Assembly (NCBI GenBank): GCA_015183035.1 | Contig: JACZZP010000012.1 | Span: forward strand, 1,674,001-1,738,000 | Reading direction: 5' to 3' | Length of the DNA stretch: 64,000 bases | From: Meloidogyne chitwoodi | Taxonomy: Eukaryota; Nematoda; Chromadorea; Rhabditida; Meloidogynidae | Shown here: one piece after another, positions 56,905 to 64,000 of the stretch | Layout: the number at the start of each line of letters is the position of its first letter | Numbering within the stretch: position 1 is the stretch's first letter | Made by a program: the position numbers and the translations under genes | Notes under the pieces: generated by a model | Databases searched by the model: none | Told to the model about the DNA's origin: nothing | The model's input: the letters and a program-made list of their open reading frames with translations, nothing else

Positions 56905-59900
56905 AATTTAATTTTAAATTAAACCTAAAAAAGTAACAAAATTTATTTAAAATATTTACTACAATTAATTCTAATTATAAGGACATAATTAAAAACATTC
57001 TAGAATATTCTTATAACGCGAATTTATTTTTAAAATTAATTTTATTTTTAAGAATAAGCTTAAACTGAATAAAATACAGTAGAAAAAAAATAAATAAATA
57101 AAATCCCATTACTACTACCTATTTTCATTTTTCTTAGGATAAATATTTTCTTTCATTTCTAACACGTTTAACTAACTAAAAAAGTCAAAAAAAAATATTA
57201 TTATTATGCTTGAGCTCATTTTAAATAATCTTTAAATTAATTGCCCTCGGATTTATAAGAGAGAGAGGAAATAAAGAAAAAGAAAAGAAGAGAAGAGAAA
57301 GCAACAGCTGTGGGGCTAAAAACAACAGACATACTAGAAGAAGGCAATAACGCCCATTTTATTTTTAGTGTGTGTGGCCCGCCCTTTTTTTACTTAAAAT
57401 TACCCTTTCCTTTTCTTAAAAAGTAAAATCAAGTCAGTAAAAAAATGATTTTTAAGCTATTAAAAGGATAAAAAATAAAAAATCTGTTTAATTTTTTTAC
57501 TACAATAAAATTCCCTAAAATTCACTCTTCTCCAATGTAAAGAAATGAGAGGAGTGTTATTAAATTTAAAAATTAATTACTTTTTTGAAAAGGAAATGTA
57601 ATAAATGTTGTATTATTTTGAAGGATATTACTGTGACTTTTATTTTTTTAAATTAATTTTTAATTTTTATTTTCTAATAAAAATATTTTGGAAAAAGAGA
57701 AAAAGAGATTTTGAATTAATTTATTTTTATTGAATTTAACCCCTTTTATTTAAATTCAACTAAAATCTCGTTATAAGGACACTTGTAAATAAGAATATCT
57801 TTGTTTATAAGAATATTTAACTTTGTTGGTCTGTCCTAACTATTTTCTAATAAATTTACTTAGAAAATCCAGTTATAAGGATAAACTCAATAAACTCATT
57901 TTGGATATACTTTTAATGGTAAGTCATCTTCTGTATAAACAAACAAAAATCTGTATTTTATTTTAAATTTATTTAATTTTCATTTTTAGTTTTTGTTTGT
58001 TATTAAGGTTATCAACTTGAATTAAATTTAACAATAAAACAGTTTTTCAAGCAAAAAAAATTATTTTTTAATTTAAAAATTAAAAATTTAAAATATTTAA
58101 TTAAATAAAATTATTAATTTTTAATTTGTTTAATATTTTTAAAAATATTTCTGTGCACAGTAATTCAAAAATGTTGCTATATTTTTAAATCTCAAGGGAA
58201 TTAATTGATATATATTTACGTACAAAAACAAGAAAATATCGCAAGGGAATTAAATAAATATATTAAATAAATATTCACACTTTTGTTTTTGATTTTATCT
58301 TCTTTAGTCACACTTTTTTTGATTTTTTTTTGGAGAAAAAAGTTTTTGGCTGATTTATGAGGACAAGTAGGTCAGCAATGAAGAAAAGAGGTAAATAATA
58401 ATAGACGCTCAAATATTTTTAAATAAATATGGCTTAGGCCAAATTAAATAAATTAAAAATTAATTTATTTATTTTTTAATTAAATACACAGTAATAAATA
58501 TTTTTTTTAATTAAATGAGTGCGCAGATTGGGAAGTTAAAACACAGATTTTAAAAAAATTAGAAAATAATAATTTATAAACGTGAAAAATATTTTAAATT
58601 TAACTAAAAAAATAATTTTAATTAAAAAAAAAGAATTTTTTTTTAATTTTTCAAGAAATTAATATTTTTTCTTTTATTTTTAAATTTATTTATTTACCAC
58701 ACACACATTTTATAACTTTTTAATATTTTACTCTTTATTACTCTATTTTTCCAACCTTTTTTTTAAACTTTTTTGTTCCAAGTTTTTTTTTTAATGCGGG
58801 AATATTATTTATTTATTATTTATATATTTATACCGCTTATATTAAACTTGAATTCTTCTACTTCTTCTTCTTTATTCAAGGATGAATAAGTGGATATATC
58901 TTTTCATTTCTTTTAGTCATTAAATAAGAATATATAAAAGAATTGAAGGATATTTTTTAAATAAAAAAAACTTTACGGCAATCCCCGCAATTGGAAAATA
59001 ATAAAAAAATAAAAAAAAGAAGCGGCAAAAAAATAAAGAAAAAAATCATTTTACGGCTTCATTGAGAAATAATAATAAATTTAATAGACTAAATAAAAAT
59101 GAAAAAAGAAAAAGTACAAGGTCTTTGGATTAAACTCTTTAAAAAGAAAAGTGTTTTTGCGCATTAAAATATATTTTTGTCTTTTTCTTTTGTAAAAAAA
59201 TAAATAAAAAAAGTTTTTTTTAACGAGAATTGACAAGAATTTTTTAATAAATTAATTAAAAAAATTTTTTTAATTTTTCCTATTCTTATAGATAAACATA
59301 ACTAAAAATTTAATTTTTTAATTAATTAAAAAATATGAGGAAACCTTATATTAAATATATAATTTAAAAAATAGAGATTAATTTAACAGAACTCTAATTT
59401 AATTAATTAATTTAATTATTTTTAAAATTAAATTAAAATTTAAGAATATTTATGACAATTATTGCATTAATTTAGCTCGTCTCCGAAAACTAAATTATCA
59501 GTTTTTGAATTTTATTCTCTTTTTATAATAAAATTTTAGCATTTTATTTTATTGTAAAAATGCCTAAAATATTTATAATTTAAAAATAAATATTTATTTA
59601 TTTTTAAATAAAAGTTTGCTTTTCCGCCTATATTTATATACCCCGTCCTCATATTAAAATATTTTAAACGCAATATTTAATCGCAAACAAAAAAAAGTAA
59701 ATAAATATAATGAAAACAAAGCGGCATTTAAAAATTAAAAAATAAAAAAAAGGATTAAATTGTTGAATAATAATACAAAAATGGCGCCAAAAATGCCGAA
59801 AAATAAGTGAAAATGGAGAAGTTTATAAAGCAAATTGTTTGAATAATATTTATATAAAAATGCCGACTATTTAAAAATTCTCAGATATTTGAGGGTATTT

Positions 59901-61290
59901 TTTGGCAATTATAAGCATTGATATTTGAGTAATACATTTACTAAAATTTTAGAAAATTAATAAAAATTATTTAAAAAATGAAAAAAAATTAAAAATATTT
60001 AGAGAATTGAAAACCATTATTTTTTGATTTTTTTTTTAATTTTTAGATTTATAAATAATCTTGAATATCATAATAAGGACACTAGAGGGATGCCCCACGG
60101 ATCTTATTACATCCAATTAATTATATTTAATTCACGTTTTTGTGAATAAAACATCGGTTAGGACAATTAAATGAGTGCCCTTATAACCATTGTATTTTAC
60201 TTAAATATAAAAAACAAAATTATTATTTTAATAAAATCACTTTAAATTCTCATTTTTAGATTAACTTAAATATTTCTATTGTTTTATTTAAATTATTATT
60301 AGATTAGTTTGTTGCCTATGGCTATTTAAGAGGAGAGTTTTACTGTAAATAAATTAATGCTGCGCATTAAGAGTAAATTAAAATATAAATAATGTTTTTA
60401 GAAGAGAGAGGAAAAGAACCATCACAGATTGACCTGTCAGATAATTTTTCTTCTAAATACAACATGTTTAAAGCCATTTTTCTCTCTGTTGGTGGGACCG
60501 AGAAGAAGAAAATATTTCTATAAAAATAACAATAGGAAAGAAAAATATTTTTTGGGCCCCATTAACAATATAAAAATGTAAATATTTTATTTAGACAGGT
60601 AAATGAATTAATATAATTTATAAAGAAATTAATAAAGAAAATTTCTCATTTTTTGTTTTTTTTGTAAAATGTAGGGCTTGTTTGCAGAGAATATTCTTAT
60701 TTATTTTTTTAATTATGTAATTGCTATAATATTGTTTAGAATAAATGAAAAATCTATTGAGAAAATAAAATTTTAATTTTTAATAACCGAGGGATGCTTG
60801 TAGGTATAAACTAGAGATCGGCCAAATTCAAATATTTGATCAAATTTTTTTCAAATTGTTTGATTTGATTTATTTTTGTAAAATCAAATAATTTTCATAA
60901 AATTTTGTTTTTTGACTGTATATTTTCATTTAAAAAATATTTTTTTAAATAAAATAAATATTTAAATACCTATGCCCTATATTAGATTAATTTTTTATAA
61001 ATATATGCTTTAATTTTTATTATATTTTAAAATTAAATTTTAATCTGACTTTTAATTTGTCCCAACTTTCATAAGATGTTTTCTCCCAACTTTCTCGTCA
61101 ACTGGATTCTCAGGATTTATGGATTGATCGATTTAGTGATCAAGAGAAAATTAGCTCTTACAATATTCTTTATTCTCTCTAATCCACATTTCCCATTTTC
61201 CCTTTTGTTTGGAGTTTGATTTTTTATTTATTATAATTTAAAAATTTCAACAAATTAAAAAAATTCAAGCTATAAAAATAGAAAAAATCT
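56905..61290. other. 4.4-kb AT-rich region upstream of the bHLH gene
   Basis: No open frame with recognisable content and no clear transposon ends. Phrases like CTCGTTATAAGGACAC (57766) and AATAAGGACACTAGAGGG (60071) recall pogo/Tigger-type terminal repeats, also seen near 18540, but I could not pair them. A developmental bHLH gene may need a long control region, so regulatory content is plausible. Confidence 0.5.
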
Positions 61291-62175
61291 TTAGGGATCA
61301 CAAGAACCATCACTCCAACCATCATACCATCTTTCCATTACTTTATTACAATCAAATAATTTTTTTCCAATTTTTGAATTCACTCTATTATGTGCTTCGC
61401 ACATCCATTGAGAAAACAAAATTCTATTATTAAGTATTGGTGGGTTCTTTTTTAAATCTAAGCGAAAATCGGCAGCACAATGTTCACATGGATAAGTCTA
61501 AATAAAATTAAAAATGAAAAGAATTGTTTTATTTAATTTAACCTTAGAAAGACTTGTCAGAAAGTCTTGAGCATTTCCTTTTTCTTCATCTGTTGGATTG
61601 TCTGAATAATAAACAGAAAATGTATGTAATAAATTCCAAGTTGACCTAAAAATAGATATTGGGTTAAAATATTCTGAAAAATTATTCACAATAATTTTTT
61701 TTGTGAAATTTTTTATTTCACAAGTAAATTTTTTTTGTTTTTTGAATGTGTACATGATTTTACTTGGGCAGTTTAAGTGGGGAAAAATTTTTAAAATGAG
61801 GTATACCAAAAAAATAAATCGGAATCTTGCTTCACAAACTTAATTAAAATTCACAATCACTCCCCCTCTGTCAACTTTCCCAAAACTAATTTAAAAAATT
61901 AAATATTCATATATTAACCTCCCAAGTTGGTCCTTATCCAATGGACAATCTCCTCTTCTGTGTTTTAATATTTGATTTTGTTGTTGCTTTCTTCTACTAC
62001 TCCATGATCCTTTTGTTTCTTCTTTTTTAAAATCATTTTCATTATTTTCTGTATTTATTTGTGTTGTATCATTGTTTGATTTATCCGTTGATTTTCGAGT
62101 AAATTTGAGCATATCTTCCCAACTAAAGCAAGCCTTACAAGGACGTCCAGTTGTTTCACGTACAGATTCATCCAT
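61291..62175 (-). CDS. Erv1/ALR-type FAD-linked sulfhydryl oxidase
   Basis: Three in-phase exons, 62175-61919, 61645-61543 and 61497-61291; 188 residues. Erv1/ALR re-oxidises Mia40 in the mitochondrial intermembrane space and so drives disulphide formation in imported proteins. Visible hallmarks: an N-terminal GRPCKACFSW (CxxC), a variable polar linker, RGDCPLDKDQLGRSTWNLLH, YYSDNPTDEEKG, the catalytic CxxC in TYPCEHCAADF, SQWMCEAHNRVNSKIGK for FAD binding, and the end LFDCNKVMERW then DGWSDGSCDP. All Cys positions of the family are kept. It lies 456 bases downstream of the uridine-cytidine kinase gene on the same strand. Confidence 0.93.
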
Positions 62176-62631
62176 TTTAAATATTTAAATAATTCCTTTC
62201 AATTTAAGAAAAAAGAAAATTTTGATAGATTTTTTTGATATTTCTTAAATTTAAAAAATAGGTAATTTAAAGCTCACAAGTTTAAAATAGTCGAAATATT
62301 ATTCATTGGAAAAAACAATTTCCTTTAATAAAATAATTAAGCTCTAAATATTTTATGCAAAAAATTATCAATAATCTCTAACAAATGACAAAAACAAATT
62401 CTTGAGTAGGGAGTAAAGAATTTTATAGTTGAATTAGCAAAATCTATTTTTATCACATCCACCTCTAGAGGAGTGCCTAAATAAAATTCTAAAATTTAAT
62501 CTTTTGCTAAATTCAGTATAAAATTATTCATATTAAATCTATTTAAGAATAAACAAAAATGTTAAAATAATAATTTTTCAGTTCAAAATAACTGATTATG
62601 CTCTATTCACTCTAAATTAAAATATCTCCAA
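62176..62631. other. spacer between kinase and oxidase genes
   Basis: 456 bases without an open frame. It is longer than the roughly 100-bp spacing usual inside nematode operons; no obvious U-rich trans-splicing element stands out. Confidence 0.5.
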
Positions 62632-63932
62632 TCAATCCATTTCTTTCTCAGAACTTTTTAAATGATTTTGTGACAAACTTTCATCGCTTTCCCTCGATTT
62701 AGAACGGCTTGGTGGTGAATGGATACGAAGAATATCATAGATATGTTGAACAATAAGATCTATGGCAACATTATTTTCTGCTCCACGAGGAATTATTACA
62801 TCAGCATATTTTTTTGTAGGTAGACAAAAATCCTCAAATGCCTTAAAGAGAAAAAATAATTATTAAATAAATAAAAAAATATATTCCTTAAATATATTTA
62901 TGTTAGAAGCGTAAAATGCTCACAAAGATTTAGGTAAAAAGGTAAAAAAAAAAAGAGAAAAATAACCGGTTTAACTAAAGTAAGGTATTGATGAAGTATA
63001 TGATTCAGTGGTCGACCCCACTCTGTTGTATCGCGTTCAACTAAAAATGTTAAAATATTAAATTTAAAAATAAAACCTCGTCTGGCAAGTCTAATATCTG
63101 GATCAGTGTCAACAAATCTTGAATTAATTTTTGACTAAAGAAAGAAAAGGAAAACAAACAATTTTAGATCAAACATGCTCCTTAGTTCCTGAAGATAAAT
63201 TTAAATAAATTTTTAAGATTAAAAAATCTAGAACCAAAAAAAAATATCAGAAAATCAAAAACCGAATTTCAAAAAATCCAAACATGTTTTAAATTTTCAA
63301 ATACCTTATCAAAGAAAATCAAAATTCCCTCAACCAGAATAACATCAGCTGCGTCAATATCTCGCCACCCTAGTCTAAAATTTAAAACTTTAAAAATACA
63401 AAAAATCAAGTTTGGAATAATTCTGGATTGAAAAAGCAAAAACGCCTTAAAAATTCAAAAAGATGGATTTCGACAAGTTGAATAAGAATTGATAGACTAA
63501 AGATAATCCCGAAATAAAAACCTTGAGTGTGTTTTGAAGTCATATAATGGAACCTGAGCAGGTTTGTATTGTTTTAAATTCCTCAAAGTACAAAGCATTG
63601 ATGTGTGTTCAAATGCATCGGGATGGTCAAAATTAAAATCTCCTCTCAATGCTCTAGCAAATTCTTCATTATTTACAAGATCGCGATAAAAGGAATCCTA
63701 AAAAAAGAAAAATGATCATCTAGAGAAAAAGGATAACTTGTGAAATTGCAATAACTCGCTTATGAACTCCATTTGAAGCAAGTCTATCGATAATCCTAGA
63801 GCAGACTGTAGACTAAATTTGTAGAAAATATACCCAGTTACAAAAGGGATAAAATCTCAAAATAAAATAGTTCTATCAGACCTTTCCTGAAGCGGTTCCT
63901 CCTGCAACGCCAATGATAAAGGGACAACGCAT
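62632..63932 (-). CDS. uck: uridine-cytidine kinase
   Basis: Seven in-phase exons: 63932-63882, 63812-63738, 63697-63522, 63374-63305, 63134-63077, 63040-62967 and 62841-62632; about 237 residues. The enzyme phosphorylates uridine and cytidine to UMP and CMP in pyrimidine salvage. The P-loop is [12 protein letters not shown], split by intron 1. Then come [54 protein letters not shown], and near the end [20 protein letters not shown] then [14 protein letters not shown]. The stretch between ILIFF and FVDTD is about four residues shorter than in human UCK2. A Ser-rich tail ends SSEKEMD. An in-frame TGA directly before the ATG supports the start. Confidence 0.93.
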
Positions 63933-64000
63933 TCACGAATCAAACTTTTCAACAAAAATCATATAAGTGTAAAAATATTTAAAATAAAAAAATATTTGCA

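Noticed and set aside
1..64000. CRISPR array, rRNA genes, bacterial-type operons
   Set aside because: No regularly spaced identical repeats with unique spacers, no rRNA-like GC-rich blocks, and introns throughout show a eukaryotic genome.

Overview
The window looks like nuclear DNA of a plant-parasitic nematode, most likely a root-knot-type tylenchid. The reasons are extreme AT richness, genes split into many short exons by short AT-rich introns with TTTNAG acceptors, two genes for major sperm protein (a nematode-specific protein), and a modular polyketide synthase of the kind nematodes carry. I cannot name the species from sequence alone. Gene models below are my own hand splicing. Those given with exact exon limits keep an open frame across every junction; the polyketide synthase exons are approximate.

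Left part (1-9,200, minus strand): an isolated third exon of a UDP-glycosyltransferase (UGT)-like gene at the edge, then one intact nine-exon UGT-like gene (774-9167). Its seventh intron is swollen to 4.5 kb by transposon debris. A Merlin-type DNA transposon remnant (9287-9826), a relic exon of a BTB-domain gene and another terminal-inverted-repeat insertion separate it from the next gene.

Centre (10,971-27,449, minus strand): one large modular polyketide synthase of about 33 exons and very roughly 3,300 residues. Its reading order is DH - KS - degenerate AT - DH - ACP - acidic linker - KR - ACP - DH - AT - thioesterase. One intron, inside the C-terminal AT domain (13348-15092), holds two complete, GC-rich major sperm protein genes. 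They lie head to head as a near-perfect palindrome with 703-bp arms. This is the most striking feature of the window.

Right of centre (28-54 kb, plus strand): five more members of the UGT-like family in tandem, facing away from the polyketide synthase. Three nearly full-length copies carry frameshifts (29952, 35895, 42833), one is a 5'-truncated relic (47949), and one is intact (50233-53752). Each full copy encodes a signal peptide, then a variable charged or Cys-containing insert, then a UGT fold without a C-terminal membrane anchor. Upstream and downstream blocks are conserved between copies. The introns are filled with foldback elements, hAT-type MITEs with 8-bp target duplications, and a miniature LTR element whose LTR carries a tRNA-like Pol III promoter.

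Right end (55-64 kb, minus strand): single-copy conserved genes: an atonal-like bHLH transcription factor, an Erv1/ALR sulfhydryl oxidase and a uridine-cytidine kinase. About 4.4 kb of very AT-rich non-coding DNA lies between the bHLH gene and the oxidase.

The polyketide synthase with glycosyltransferase-like genes on both sides could be a small biosynthetic neighbourhood, but nothing in the sequence proves that the products act together.
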